DNA of 64,000 bases from JAMQKA01 sp034521835 (GTDB lineage Bacteria; Bacteroidota; Rhodothermia; Balneolales; Balneolaceae). Positions 1 to 9,228 of this stretch are shown here, piece after piece. The stretch is from contig JAXHMA010000006.1 in NCBI GenBank assembly GCA_034521835.1, forward strand, positions 124,001-188,000, given 5' to 3'. The position numbers and the translations under genes are program-made. Within the stretch, counting starts at the first letter, position 1. Each line of letters begins with the position of its first letter. Under the pieces are notes generated by a model. The model was not told where the DNA came from, made no database searches, and saw only the letters and a program-made list of their open reading frames with translations.

Positions 1-247
1 TAGCATCCATCTTGTTTCACCGCATGACCCTTTGAATACTCCCAGATATTCGATGCATCGGGTTACTGTTCTGCCTTCAAACTCTTCACTAATATCGTTC
101 ATTACCGAAACAGAAGAACGGCGAATCTGATCTTTCAAACCGAAATCTTTTGCAAAATCTTCCTTCCGAGTAATGGCATAAATCTTGTTAACTAATTTTC
201 GATCGTTTTCAAACCTCCAGATCTTCAAATTGTTTTACTGTACCCAT
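1..247 (-). CDS. Four-helix-bundle protein (S23/IVP family), 3' end outside window, frameshifted
   Basis: Reading the minus strand from the ATG at 247 gives MGTVKQFEDLEV, then after a one-base shift near 205 it continues NDRKLVNKIY and further on GLKDQIRRSSVSVMND. This closely matches the intact gene at 19769-20185 (FEDLEVWKLARKLVNKIY, GLKDQIRRSSVSVMNN). The family is the small helical-bundle protein first seen in 23S rRNA intervening sequences; its cellular role is unknown. The gene runs off the left edge. The DNA just before its start carries TTCAACCTT-like words, as around the other copies in this window. The frameshift may be a sequencing error. Confidence 0.75.
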
Positions 248-317
248 AACTTACCTCATTTAACCTGTAACTTTTTAACCTTCAATTTTCAATAAGAATT
301 AGATTTCAAAATCTTTC

Positions 318-1490
318 TTACAGCTCACGACCGATGATCTTCCGCTGAATTTCGGACGTGCCTTCCCCAATGGTCATCAGTTTGGCATCGCGCAGGAATC
401 GTTCAACGTGATACTCCTTGATGTAGCCGTAGCCGCCGTGAATCTGAACTGCCTCGTTGGCGGCGCGGACAGCCAGCTCAGAGGCAAACAATTTAGCCAT
501 AGAGGCTTCTTTTGTAAACGATTTTGCCCTGGTCTTTCAACCAGGCGGCGCGGTGGACCAACAGGCGGGCGGCGTCGATTTCCGTGTAGCCATGTCGGCC
601 AGCTTTTGTTCAATGGCCTGAAAATCTCCGATGGGCGTGTTGAACTGTTTTCGCTCGCGGGAGTATTTCATAGCCTCCTCAAAAGCCCCACGGGCGATGC
701 CAACCGAAAGCGCCCCGATGCCGATTCGACCGCCGTCAAGTATTTTCATGGTGTCTTTAAACCCCTTGTTCAATTCTCCCAGCAGGTTTTCTTTGGGAAT
801 TTCCACATCCTCAAAATGGACTTCCGTGGTGTCGGAGGAATTCATACCCAGTTTCTCCATTTTACCGCCGGGCGTTACGCCGGCCCAATTCCGCTCCACG
901 ATAAAAGCGCTGATGCCCTTTGTGCCCTTATCTGGATCAGTTTTTGCCAGCACCACATAGATGCTGCCCACGGAACCTTGCGTGATAAAAATTTTGGAAC
1001 CGTTTATTATCCATTTGTCCCCCTTCTTGACGGCTGTGGTTTTCATTCCAGAGGCGTCACTCCCGGATCCAGGCTCCGTTAAGCACCACGCACCCAGTTT
1101 TTTTCCTTTGGTCAGGGGCGCCAGGTACTGGTTTTTCTGCTGCTCGGTACCTGCCAGGGCGATATGTCCCGAGGCAAGGGAGGTGTGCGATGACAAGAGT
1201 AAGCGCCAGGGAGGCATCCCACCGTGCAATTTCCTCGATGGCCAAACAATAACTGACCGTATCTGATGCCGCCCCCGCCGTATTCTTCGGGATGAATCAT
1301 TCCCATTAGTCCCTGTTCTGGCCAGCTTTTTCACAAGATCATGGGGAAATTTTTTGGAGGCATCTCGCTCTTTGACCCCCGGTTGAATGTGTCGGTTAGC
1401 GAAATCACGTACACTGTCCCTGATCATCTGTTGTTCCTCAGAAAGTTCAAAATGCAGGAATTGGTTGTGTTTTGATGAGGTTGAGCTCAT
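318..1490 (-). CDS. Acyl-CoA dehydrogenase (several frameshifts)
   Basis: FAD-dependent alpha,beta-dehydrogenation of acyl-CoA, the first step of beta-oxidation or branched-chain degradation, passing electrons to ETF. The start is the ATG at 1490 (MSSTSSKHNQFLHFELSEEQ). The middle has the signature LTEPGSGSDASGMKT and FITQGSVGSIYVV; the C-terminal domain has SRERKQFNTPIGDFQAIEQ and ends IHGGYGY...TIGEGTSEIQRKIIG, where the Glu of GEGTSEIQ is the expected catalytic base. The reconstructed length, about 390 residues, is normal. The frame changes near 1310, 1245, 580 and 510, all in conserved sequence, so sequencing indels are more likely than decay. It lies downstream of fixABCX, the likely electron acceptor. 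Confidence 0.9.
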
Positions 1491-1740
1491 AGCAGTACCG
1501 TTTATTTACTTGTAGATTAGTAGCCAACTTACAGTTTAAGAACAAATATAGAAAGATATCTGTTCGTTTGAGAATCACTAAGTTTGCACTTGTAGCAATT
1601 TTTACCACATGTAAAGGCCTAAAATTCGGAGGAACAAATTTGGATTATAAGAGGTATGCAATGATATCATAAGCTGAGTTCCAAAAAATTTGGTATTCAG
1701 CTGAAAGAATCATTCCCATTAACAAAAAAAAGTATATACC

Positions 1741-2097
1741 ATGTTTAATAACAAAATAAATATAATTGCAACCGTAGGTTTATTAGTTGCCCTTTTTGTA
1801 ACTACAAGTGCTGCAGTGCAGGCACAAGCTAACAGCCAGCAAGATTCGTCAGCTGCAGCTATCACAGGTAAAGTAATCGATGCAGAGACTACCCAGGCGG
1901 TAGCCGGTATCGAGGTTAAGCTTCAAGGTACGGAAAAGACCAGCCAGACCAACGAAGAAGGAGTATTCAAATTTGAAGAATTAGAGCAGGGAACACATGC
2001 GGTAACCATAGAAGCCGAAGGATATGAGATGGTTACCAAAGAGATTGAAGTACCTTCATCCGAAGAGATAACAATCGAACTACAACCGAGTAGTTAA
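1741..2097 (+). CDS. Small secreted protein with carboxypeptidase-regulatory-like (CarboxypepD_reg) domain
   Basis: 118 residues. An N-terminal signal peptide (residues 1-29, hydrophobic core LLVALFVTTSAAV, cleavage near VQAQA) is followed by a Gln/Ser-rich linker. A single beta-sandwich domain (about 40-115) reads ITGKVIDAETTQAVAGIEV, then TNEEGVFKFEELEQGTH and EAEGYEMVTKEIEV. This is the carboxypeptidase-regulatory-like fold common at the N-terminus of TonB-dependent receptors in this group, here standing alone. A strong terminator follows at once, so it is probably monocistronic. The function is not known; a periplasmic or surface scaffold is a guess. Confidence 0.8.
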   Translation: MFNNKINIIATVGLLVALFVTTSAAVQAQANSQQDSSAAAITGKVIDAETTQAVAGIEVKLQGTEKTSQTNEEGVFKFEELEQGTHAVTIEAEGYEMVTKEIEVPSSEEITIELQPSS

Positions 2098-2126
2098 CTT
2101 CTCAATAGTAGGTAAGCTGAGTAATC

Positions 2127-2166
2127 AAAAGCCATCCTGAAGTAGGTCAGGGTGGCTTTCTTTTTT
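2127..2166 (+). terminator. Rho-independent terminator
   Basis: Arms AAAAGCCATCCTGA (2127-2140) and GTCAGGGTGGCTTT (2146-2159) pair almost perfectly with one G-T pair, followed by a T-rich run to 2166. It sits 30 bases after the stop of the small secreted protein gene. Confidence 0.85.
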
Positions 2167-2192
2167 AGATAAATATTAACAAGCGGTACATC

Positions 2193-2496
2193 TTACCCGT
2201 AGTTCCAGGTCACGCCACGCCCCTCTTCGGGATCAGGATAGTTCCAGCTCGACCGCTCCTGGTCGCAGGCATACATGCAGGTTCCACATTCTATGCAGTC
2301 CTCCACTCTGGAAATAGACATCGCCATTGTCGTCAATTTTGTAGCAGTTGGCGGGGCATACATACGTGGTACAGAGATGGGGACAGGTGGAATTACAGAT
2401 TGATGTATCTACCTCTATGTGAGGCTTAATTTCCGATTTAGCCTGGTTGCGGTAACTTACCAATCCAAGTCGTTCGCTCAGCTTCAGGTTTTTCAT
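2193..2496 (-). CDS. fixX: Ferredoxin-like protein FixX (frameshift near 2308)
   Basis: Small ferredoxin partner of FixC that carries electrons from the ETF flavoprotein towards quinone. The start ATG at 2496 overlaps the fixC stop by four bases. The first part holds CNSTCPHLCTTYVCPANCY; after a one-base shift near 2308 the second cluster motif is CIECGTCMYACDQERSSW, ending GVTWNYG at 2193. The two Cys groups fit a 4Fe-4S ferredoxin of about 100 residues, the usual FixX size. Without the shift the second Cys motif is lost, which argues that the shift is an error. Confidence 0.88.
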
Positions 2497-3821
2497 AAGG
2501 ACTTTGCTCCTTTAATTCCAATTTTGATCAGATCCCACCACGAGGAGTGCTCCCGGACTGACTCGCTCATCAACTTCCTTGCCTTTTTGGTCGGCTGATT
2601 ATCGATCATAAAGAATTTTTTACCAAACCCGCACATCAGGTTGGGCACATCCTTGAACATCTCCGGCTGATGCGGCGATATGCACCGCATCCTGGAAGCC
2701 ACGCATATCCTGCATCACATAGCTATTCTCCAGCGCCGAGCGGTATTTTTTCAATGTTTGAGATGAAAAATCGCCACGTTTTTTTGCATCGATGATTGTC
2801 TCCGCCGCCAGAATTCCGGAGCGCATCGCGTAATCCATACCCTGGATCGCCTTGCCGGCATTCATCAGCAGGTTGGCTGCTTCGCCGCAGATTAGAAGTC
2901 CGTCTTTATATAACTCTTTTGGCATGATACGCATATCACCGGAGGAAACCACATGGGCCGAATACTCAACGACTTTGCCGCCGCGAATGGTATCGGCTAC
3001 GACGGGATGGGATTTAAAATGATTGAGAATATCATGTGGGCTCTTTTCTTTTTCCCGTAGATCTTTTAGTCCAAGCACCAGCCCGATGGAGATGGTATCT
3101 TTGTTGGTGTAGAGAAATCCGCCGCCCTCCACACCGTCAGTGCCGTAGCCGATATACTCATTAGACATTCCGCTTTTGCCGTTTAGCTGAAAGCGATTTT
3201 CCAGCACATCTTGATCATAGCGAATAATTTCCTTGATACCGGTCAGGACGCGATCGGCTGGCACGTAATCATCCTGCAGGCCTACTTGGCGGGTCAGCAG
3301 GTTGTTGACGCCCTCGGCTATGATCACGCTATTGGCATGGAACTCTTCATCCCCCGTGCGGATACCAACGGCTTTATCTCCCTCCATCAGCACCTCGTCC
3401 ACCTTGATATTAGTGGCGATAAAGGAGTCCATGGCGTACTCACTTTCAGCAATCGCCTCTTCCACTTTTCCGGCCAGCCAGCGGTCAAATTTGGATCGAA
3501 GCACCACAACGCCAGAGTAAGGCGGTTCATTGAAGTGAGATGATTTAAAGTCGACCGTAAAGGTGGCCTCTTCATCCATAAAAGTAAGCCTGCGATGGTT
3601 AATGAAACGTTCCAGCCGGCGTCCTTCTCTTCCCAGTAGTTGGGTACCAGTTTGGCAAGGTCATGTCGCCAAAGCACGCCCGCCGGATACATTCTTTGAT
3701 CCGGCAATTCTCCCCTTCTTGAATAAGCAGAAACTTCATGTTGTTGCGAGCCCAGCGTCATGGCTGCGGCCAGTCCCGCAACACCTGCGCCGACAATTAT
3801 ACAATCAAATTTTTCATCCAT
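2493..3821 (-). CDS. fixC: FixC, electron-transfer flavoprotein-quinone oxidoreductase (frameshifted)
   Basis: FAD flavoprotein that takes electrons from FixAB and reduces quinone together with FixX. The chosen start at 3821 (MDEKFDCIIVGAGVAGLAAAM) gives the dinucleotide-binding GxGxxG at residues 9-14. Further family sequences are GVLWRHDLAKLVPNYW, GIKEIIRYDQDVLENRF, GGGFLYTNKDTISIGLVLG and LLICGEAANLLMNAGKAIQGMDYAMRSG, the FAD-binding region near the C-terminus. The frame shifts near 3730, 3590 and 2690. The separate fixC/fixX arrangement, rather than a fused ETF:QO, is typical of FixABCX systems. The end overlaps fixX (ATGA). Confidence 0.9.
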
Positions 3822-3861
3822 AGAGGAACGCCTGTTGAATGTTGATAGGTGCATATTTCAG

Positions 3862-3914
3862 GTTGAAGGTTATCCGTTGTTCCCAACTTTCAACTTGTAA
3901 CATTCAACCTTCAA
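3862..3914. repeat. Inverted GTTGAAGGTT / AACCTTCAAC intergenic repeat
   Basis: Between fixB and fixC the sequence opens with GTTGAAGGTTA and closes with ATTCAACCTTCAAC, with further TTTCAACTTG words between. The same vocabulary surrounds the four-helix-bundle genes at 19.7 kb and 53 kb, so it may be a leftover of the same process, here without a gene. Confidence 0.6.
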
Positions 3915-3918
3915 CAAG

Positions 3919-4893
3919 TTAGTTTTTAATCTTTTTCAGCTCTTCAATAAACGGCGGCAGTACTTTATACAAGTCGCCAACAATGCCATAATCAGCGATA
4001 TCAAAAATCGGGGCATCAGGATCTTTATTGATGGCTACTATTACTTTACTGTTAGCCATGCCAGCTACGTGTTGAATGGCGCCTGATATGCCTACAGCGA
4101 TGTAGAGCTGCGGCGAAACCACTTTGCCCGTCTGACCGATCTGCAGGCTGGGATCCATGACGCCGGCTTCCGTCAGCGCGCGCGAAGCACCGGTAGCCGC
4201 ATTCAGGGTTTCGGCAAGCTGCTGGATCAGCTTCTGACCTTCTCCATCTTTAGCCCCCCGTCCGGCGGCAACGATAGTCTCGGCCTCCGATAGATCGATT
4301 TTATCGCCGGAAGCACCGAGCACCTCGCGCAGGGTTAACTGTAATTCATCTTCATCAAAGCTGAAATCCACATTCACAATTTCCGGATTAGTGGGCGATT
4401 CCACCAAGTCATAAGAACCCGAGCGAACTGATACTATGATTTGGTCTCCTTTTGCTACGGTATCGGAGAGAATTTTGGCAGCCATTACGGGGCGGGTGGC
4501 TTTTATGCCTACGTCAATCAGCTCTAAGCTGGAAACATCGGAGAGTACAGCGGCATTTTGATTAGCGGCCAGTGCCCCCAGAATGTCTTTTGTACTCTCG
4601 GTGGAGGGAAAGGCAAACAGGTAGGGGGCGGCTTCCTCCATCACAGAAACAAGCGCTTTGAGCAGTGGCGTGTTGATATGATTTTTAAAAATGGGGTTCT
4701 CAACGATATAGACTTTATCCGGTCCATATTGCTTCACTTGTTCAACGTAATCAGAAGCATTGGGATCGATAATGACGGCCTCGGCCCGGTGATCATGTTC
4801 ATCAGCCAACTGTTTGCATCGGGATAAAACTTCAAGAGAGGCGCGTTTGACTTTTCCATCACTAATGGCAATATGCGTTAATAGAGAACTCAT
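3919..4893 (-). CDS. fixB: Electron transfer flavoprotein alpha subunit (FixB)
   Basis: 324 residues, intact. It binds FAD and forms the ETF heterodimer with FixA. The N-terminal part is the ETF alpha/beta fold (LLTHIAISDGKVKRASLEVL); the C-terminal FAD domain shows VAAGRGAKDGEGQKLIQQLA, SRALTEAGVMDPSLQIGQTG, VVSPQLYIAVGISGAIQHVAG and AINKDPDAPIFDIADYGIVGD, all hallmarks of the subunit. It is the second gene of the fixABCX operon. Because this is one of the few genes in the region without a shift, its length (family norm 310-330) can be trusted. Confidence 0.95.
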   Translation of the reverse strand: MSSLLTHIAISDGKVKRASLEVLSRCKQLADEHDHRAEAVIIDPNASDYVEQVKQYGPDKVYIVENPIFKNHINTPLLKALVSVMEEAAPYLFAFPSTESTKDILGALAANQNAAVLSDVSSLELIDVGIKATRPVMAAKILSDTVAKGDQIIVSVRSGSYDLVESPTNPEIVNVDFSFDEDELQLTLREVLGASGDKIDLSEAETIVAAGRGAKDGEGQKLIQQLAETLNAATGASRALTEAGVMDPSLQIGQTGKVVSPQLYIAVGISGAIQHVAGMANSKVIVAINKDPDAPIFDIADYGIVGDLYKVLPPFIEELKKIKN

Positions 4894-4999
4894 TCCTGTA
4901 AATAATTTTGTTCAAAATTTGTTGTCCTGATATGCGCAAAATATGGGCGTTTAAATATGAGACGGAGTACCAGGGAATTCGTTATCCAAATCCCGGAGC

Positions 5000-5770
5000 T
5001 TAGATAACATTTTCTTTTTCATCAAGTAGTTTGGCCACTTTTTGGGCCAGTTCCTCCGGTTCTCCCTCAAATTTTTCTCCGGCTTCCCGTGGTGGTTTTT
5101 CGCGGTATCCTGTAATATCTGTTTTGGGATGGAGTTTATCCTCATCAATGCCCAGCGAGGAAAGCTCGATCGTTTCCATCGGTTTTTTCTTAGACTGCAT
5201 GATGCCCTTCAGGCTGGGAATACGCGGCTCATTCATATCGTTGGAGCATGTCACCAGGCAGGGGGCGGCCAGAGCGATCATTTCCTGACCGGCATCTCCC
5301 TGTCGCTTAACGACAAGTTTGTCATTCTCAATATCCAGCCCCACCGCGTTAGTGGCATAGGGCAACTCCAATTTTTCGGCCAACATGCTGCCGGTAAGAC
5401 CCGCATCGGTATCCTGCGATTGCTTTCCGCAGGATATTACATCGTACTCTTTATCCTTAAAAAATGCGGCCAGAATTTCTGCAAATGATCCTGAATCAAA
5501 GTTTTGATCTCCTGATGTGTTGATGTGCACTGCTTGGTCAGCGCCCATGGCCAAAGCTTTACGAATCGCCTCGGTTGTTTTGTCGGGGCCGATTGAAACG
5601 ACTTCAACTTCACCGCCATGTTCCTCGGTGAGCACCAGTGCCTCTTCCACAGCAGAGGCATCATAGGCGTTAAGAATCATGCGATCACTGTCTTGAACCA
5701 ATTGCCCGTCTTTAATATGGATAGGCGCGTTTACATCCGGCACCTGCTTAATACAAACGTAAAATTTCAT
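5000..5770 (-). CDS. fixA: Electron transfer flavoprotein beta subunit (FixA)
   Basis: 256 residues, intact, first gene of the operon. MKFYVCIKQVPDVNAPIHIK at the start, LNAYDASAVEEALVLTEEHGG, ALAMGADQAVHI and CGKQSQDTDAGLTGSMLAEKL are diagnostic of ETF beta/FixA. The protein binds AMP, or a second FAD in bifurcating types, and partners FixB. The gap of about 100 bases to fixB shows no gene or clear signal. The gene order fixA-B-C-X is the same as in classical nitrogen-fixation and bifurcating systems. Confidence 0.95.
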   Translation of the reverse strand: MKFYVCIKQVPDVNAPIHIKDGQLVQDSDRMILNAYDASAVEEALVLTEEHGGEVEVVSIGPDKTTEAIRKALAMGADQAVHINTSGDQNFDSGSFAEILAAFFKDKEYDVISCGKQSQDTDAGLTGSMLAEKLELPYATNAVGLDIENDKLVVKRQGDAGQEMIALAAPCLVTCSNDMNEPRIPSLKGIMQSKKKPMETIELSSLGIDEDKLHPKTDITGYREKPPREAGEKFEGEPEELAQKVAKLLDEKENVI

Positions 5771-5994
5771 ACCTGGTCTGTTCTATTAAGATTGGAGTTG
5801 CCGTTTAATAGTTGATTCTCGTAGCTCAATATATAAAACGCAAGCCGAACTTTTTGAATTTCATGGAAACGGGATAGATTTTCTAATGGGTTTGAGAAAT
5901 AGTGGAAATAACATTTTTCACCCGTTTTTTTTGTTTGTCTCAGTATGCGAAGATGAGACGAAAGGAGTGAAGATCAGTATCAAGTTTCGATATT

Positions 5995-6918
5995 CTACTG
6001 AAGCTTGTTGTACTCGGTGAGATGGCTTTGATCCATCTGGGAAAGCAGGTTGTAGGCCTCAAGGCGAACCTCGGTGGGGGCCTCCTCAAAGATGGATACA
6101 ATTTCGCGATACTTGGCATTGAAAAAGATATCCAACAGGAAGTCATCAGTGGCATTTCGCTGGGTTTCTCGGATCATCTGCAGGGCCTCCAACACCTGTT
6201 TTCTGGCCTCCTCGGTATTGCTGATAAACTGATCGAGCCCCTGCCGGTGGTAGATGTACATCGCTTCCCGAAACGTTTGGTAAGTAGGATTTAGCAGGTT
6301 GGCGATCAGCTGGGCCCGGCCTCGGCGCGAACCACTGCTCCTTGACCAGCCCGGCGATGAGGATGTCTGGGCCAGCGAGAGTATGTTCTGAGCCTCCGAA
6401 AAGTAGGGGGTGCCACCCAGCTCTGAAAACGTATCGAAATCATAACCAAGCATGAGGTATGCGTAAAAATCGAGGAGTGTGGTAATCGCATCGAACTGCA
6501 GCTCATCATGAACCAGCGAGCGGTTGGGCGTATACTGGAAGCCCCAGGAGTCATCATTGGACAGAAATACGGTAGTTTGCTGCATGGTGTTATAAATTGG
6601 ACGCTGGGCACGTACTACAATATTGGCCTGAAAGTTGTAATTATTGTCAACACTCAGTAGTACAATCTGCAGCTCACCCTGTATGCGTTCCTGTTGCTGG
6701 AATCCTGCGTCGATCCAGTTATGCTCGTTGAAGTAGGATTCGATTTCATCGGGAAAATTGGACAGATAATTTAGGGAAGCGCTGCTTACCTGGCTTTCAT
6801 CGACCGTCACCTCCAGGTCAAACTCCTGGGCCGTAGCCAGTTGAAAAGGGATAAGCAGGATAAAGAGAAATCCCAATGATTTTCCAGCGAAAGAATTGAG
6901 AAACTCAAATTTTTTCAT
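5995..6918 (-). CDS. porD: Secreted PorD-like protein (DUF4835 family)
   Basis: 307 residues, intact. A signal peptide (residues 1-30, core LGFLFILLIPFQLATAQ) precedes a mature part beginning EFDLEVTVDESQVS. Family-like stretches are LQIVLLSVDNNYNFQANIVV, QRPIYNTMQQTTVFLSNDDSW, DFYAYLMLGYDFDTFSELGG and the C-terminal APTEVRLEAYNLLSQMDQSH. These match the DUF4835/PorD family, described as a periplasmic component linked to type IX secretion in Bacteroidota. It is divergently oriented to the GH43 gene that follows. The name rests on recognition of the family pattern. Confidence 0.8.
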   Translation of the reverse strand: MKKFEFLNSFAGKSLGFLFILLIPFQLATAQEFDLEVTVDESQVSSASLNYLSNFPDEIESYFNEHNWIDAGFQQQERIQGELQIVLLSVDNNYNFQANIVVRAQRPIYNTMQQTTVFLSNDDSWGFQYTPNRSLVHDELQFDAITTLLDFYAYLMLGYDFDTFSELGGTPYFSEAQNILSLAQTSSSPGWSRSSGSRRGRAQLIANLLNPTYQTFREAMYIYHRQGLDQFISNTEEARKQVLEALQMIRETQRNATDDFLLDIFFNAKYREIVSIFEEAPTEVRLEAYNLLSQMDQSHLTEYNKLQ

Positions 6919-6964
6919 TCTATTTATTTAGGTTTTTGAAAAACTACAAATTCTAAGGGATTCT

Positions 6965-8010
6965 ATGAAACCACAACTACGATACTTCGCGGCTCTATTA
7001 TTGGTTTTTTGGATGAGTAACGAAACTGAATCGGCTGTAGCACAAACCTCTTCTGCTTCGGTTTCGGAAGATATTGGTCGCTACACGACGCCGTTAATTT
7101 TGCACCGTGCAGACCCTTGGGTATACCTGCACAGCGACGGCTACTACTATTTTACGGCCACCGTTCCCGAATACGATCGGCTGGAGGTGCGCCGGGCAAA
7201 AACGATTGAAGGATTGAAACGCTGAACCAAAAGTGATCTGGCGCAAGCACGAGTCGGGGGCTATGGGGTCGCATATCTGGGCGCCGGAGCTTCATTATAT
7301 AAATGGCAAATGGTATGTCTATTTTGCCGCGGGCGGCGCCGAAGACGTATGGGCCATCCGGATGTATGTGCTGGAAAACAGCTCGGCTAATCCGCTGGAG
7401 GGGGAGTGGGTAGAGAAGGGACAAACAAAAACAAAATGGGAAACCTTCTCCCTCGATGCCACTACGTTTGAACATCAGGGCACGCGCTACCTGGTATGGG
7501 CGCAGCATCCGCCTGAGTACGATGGCAATACCGCCCTGTATATTGCTGAAATGGATACACCTGGAGCATAATTCAGCCTCAGGTTGAGCTTACCCGACCG
7601 GAGTATGACTGGGAGGAACAGCTTTTTAAAGTCAATGAAGGAGCCGCCGTCATTAAAGAAATGGAAAAATTTTCATGACGTATTCTGCCAGCGGAACCAA
7701 CCACAATTACGCTGTGGGGCTATTGTCCGCCGATGTCGATGCGGATCTGATGGACCCATCCTCATGGAGCAAATCATCGAAGCCGGTTTTCCAGTCATCG
7801 CCTGAAAATGGTATCTATGGTCCGGGTCACAACAGCTTTACTACCACCAGTGATGGTGCTACCGACCTGTTTGTGTATCATGCGCGGAGCTATAAAGAAA
7901 TTGAAGGAGATCCCCTTGACGACCCCAACCGTCATACACGCGTGCAGATATTGAAATGGAACGAGGATGGTACCCCTAATTTTGGTATTCCGGTCCCAGA
8001 TAGCGCCTGA
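6965..8010 (+). CDS. Glycoside hydrolase family 43-like (arabinosidase/xylosidase type), frameshifted
   Basis: A signal peptide (RYFAALLLVFWMS) is followed by a five-bladed propeller-type hydrolase. TPLILHRADPWVYLHSDGYY contains the expected catalytic-base Asp; SHIWAPELHYINGKWYVYF is the second blade; KVNEGAAVI carries the likely general-acid Glu; IYGPGHNSFTT is the conserved His region. It probably cleaves arabinose- or xylose-containing plant or algal glycans outside the cytoplasm. The frame changes near 7225, 7570 and 7670; the total of about 348 codons fits a one-domain GH43. Substrate specificity cannot be read from the sequence. Confidence 0.85.
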
Positions 8011-8158
8011 TCACCTGACAAGCGCTGATTTTATAGCGTAAAGATGATAATTGGGATCAAATATTTAACAAAAGTTTAAATCATCCGCAGAAATTGTAAT
8101 AATTTATTAGTAGTTTTTTAGAAATAGTGGGATTCGTGAAAATCCTTACTTTTACTGG

Positions 8159-8236
8159 CTGTCATTGCGAACCGTGAAGCAATATCCTGATATAGGTTCT
8201 GATCGGGGAATTATTTTATTCCATTTGCAATGACAG
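8159..8236. repeat. Small palindromic intergenic element
   Basis: A 78-base segment begins CTGTCATTGC (8159-8168) and ends GCAATGACAG (8227-8236), perfect inverted ends. The inside begins GAACCGTGAAGCAAT. Such TCATTGCGA...-type palindromes are common in genomes of this group. There is no gene in 8011-8295 otherwise. Confidence 0.6.
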
Positions 8237-8295
8237 TCGGTTTTGCAAAGCCCCAAATATTAGATATCAAGAGAGAGTAAATTAATTCAGATAAA

Positions 8296-9115
8296 ATGAT
8301 CAGGAGCAGTACGAACACTTTATTCCTTCTATTTTTCGGAGGACTGTTGAGCATCTCGACCGTAGACAAAAGCTATTCTCAGAGCGTGCTGGGAGCCCGG
8401 GCAATAGCGCTGGGGCAAGCTTCCACCGCACTTCCCGACACCGAATGGTCGGTTTTTGCCAATCCTGCCATGATGAACACCGATCGCAGGACAATCTCAT
8501 TTTTTGGCATTCGGTATTACGGATTTTCTGAGATCACTGATATGGCAGCCTCCGTAAACTATCCCTTTAAATATGGCGTGTTAGGTGCCGGAGCCCATCG
8601 CTATGGATTTGATCTGTTTAGCAAAAACAGGATGAGGGTAACCTACAAGAATGCATTCCAGAATTTCCATTACGGTGCGGCCCTCAATTACAGTCACGTT
8701 TCACAGGGCGGGGGATATGGCTCAGCCGGGGCGATCGGCGTTGATGTTGGGATCGCCGCCGCGCTTTTTGAAGGAGCCTGGATAGCGGCAATAATGAATA
8801 TCAATCAGCCTGAAGATGGAGATATTGATGAAGTGCTGCCAAGGGAGCTTGCCGTCGGTTTTCCTATTGCTTTCAGAAGTAGCACTGGTTACCTCCGAGG
8901 TGGTCAAAGATGTTCGTTTTCCCATCTCGTACCGCGGTGGTGTCGAGATCCCTATACTCGAAAATTTTTACGGACGGGCAGGCATCACTACGGAACCGAC
9001 GACTTTTTCTGGGGGATTCGGCTATGCGGGCGGAATGTGGAAGATCAATGTGGCGGCCCAAAATCATATTGAGCTGGGTATTAGTCCTGGTTTGGATTTG
9101 AGTATCAAATGGTAG
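8296..9115 (+). CDS. PorV/PorQ-like outer-membrane beta-barrel protein (frameshift near 8865)
   Basis: An N-terminal signal peptide (LFLLFFGGLLSISTV, to about residue 29) is followed by SVLGARAIALGQASTALPDT and FANPAMMNTDRRTISFFG, the typical opening of PorV/PorQ/UPF0164-type barrels (FadL-like). Alternating hydrophobic strands follow. After a shift the end reads ISYRGGVEIPILENFYGRAG and finishes LGISPGLDLSIKW, with the terminal aromatic usual in barrels. Reconstructed length is about 272 residues. In Bacteroidota, PorV-type proteins shuttle or anchor type IX cargo, but this one is short and could be an unrelated barrel. Confidence 0.65.
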
Positions 9116-9228
9116 AAAGGGACAATACCACATATTAGTTGGGTTTCTTATTTAAGAATATTTTTTTACCAAGCACTAATTGTTAGCCTTTAAAAAAGAT
9201 TCATCTATAGGTGTTTATTACGTATCGC

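Noticed and set aside
408..1082. Long plus-strand reading frame opposite the acyl-CoA dehydrogenase
   Set aside because: Shadow of the minus-strand gene, whose protein is clearly recognisable.
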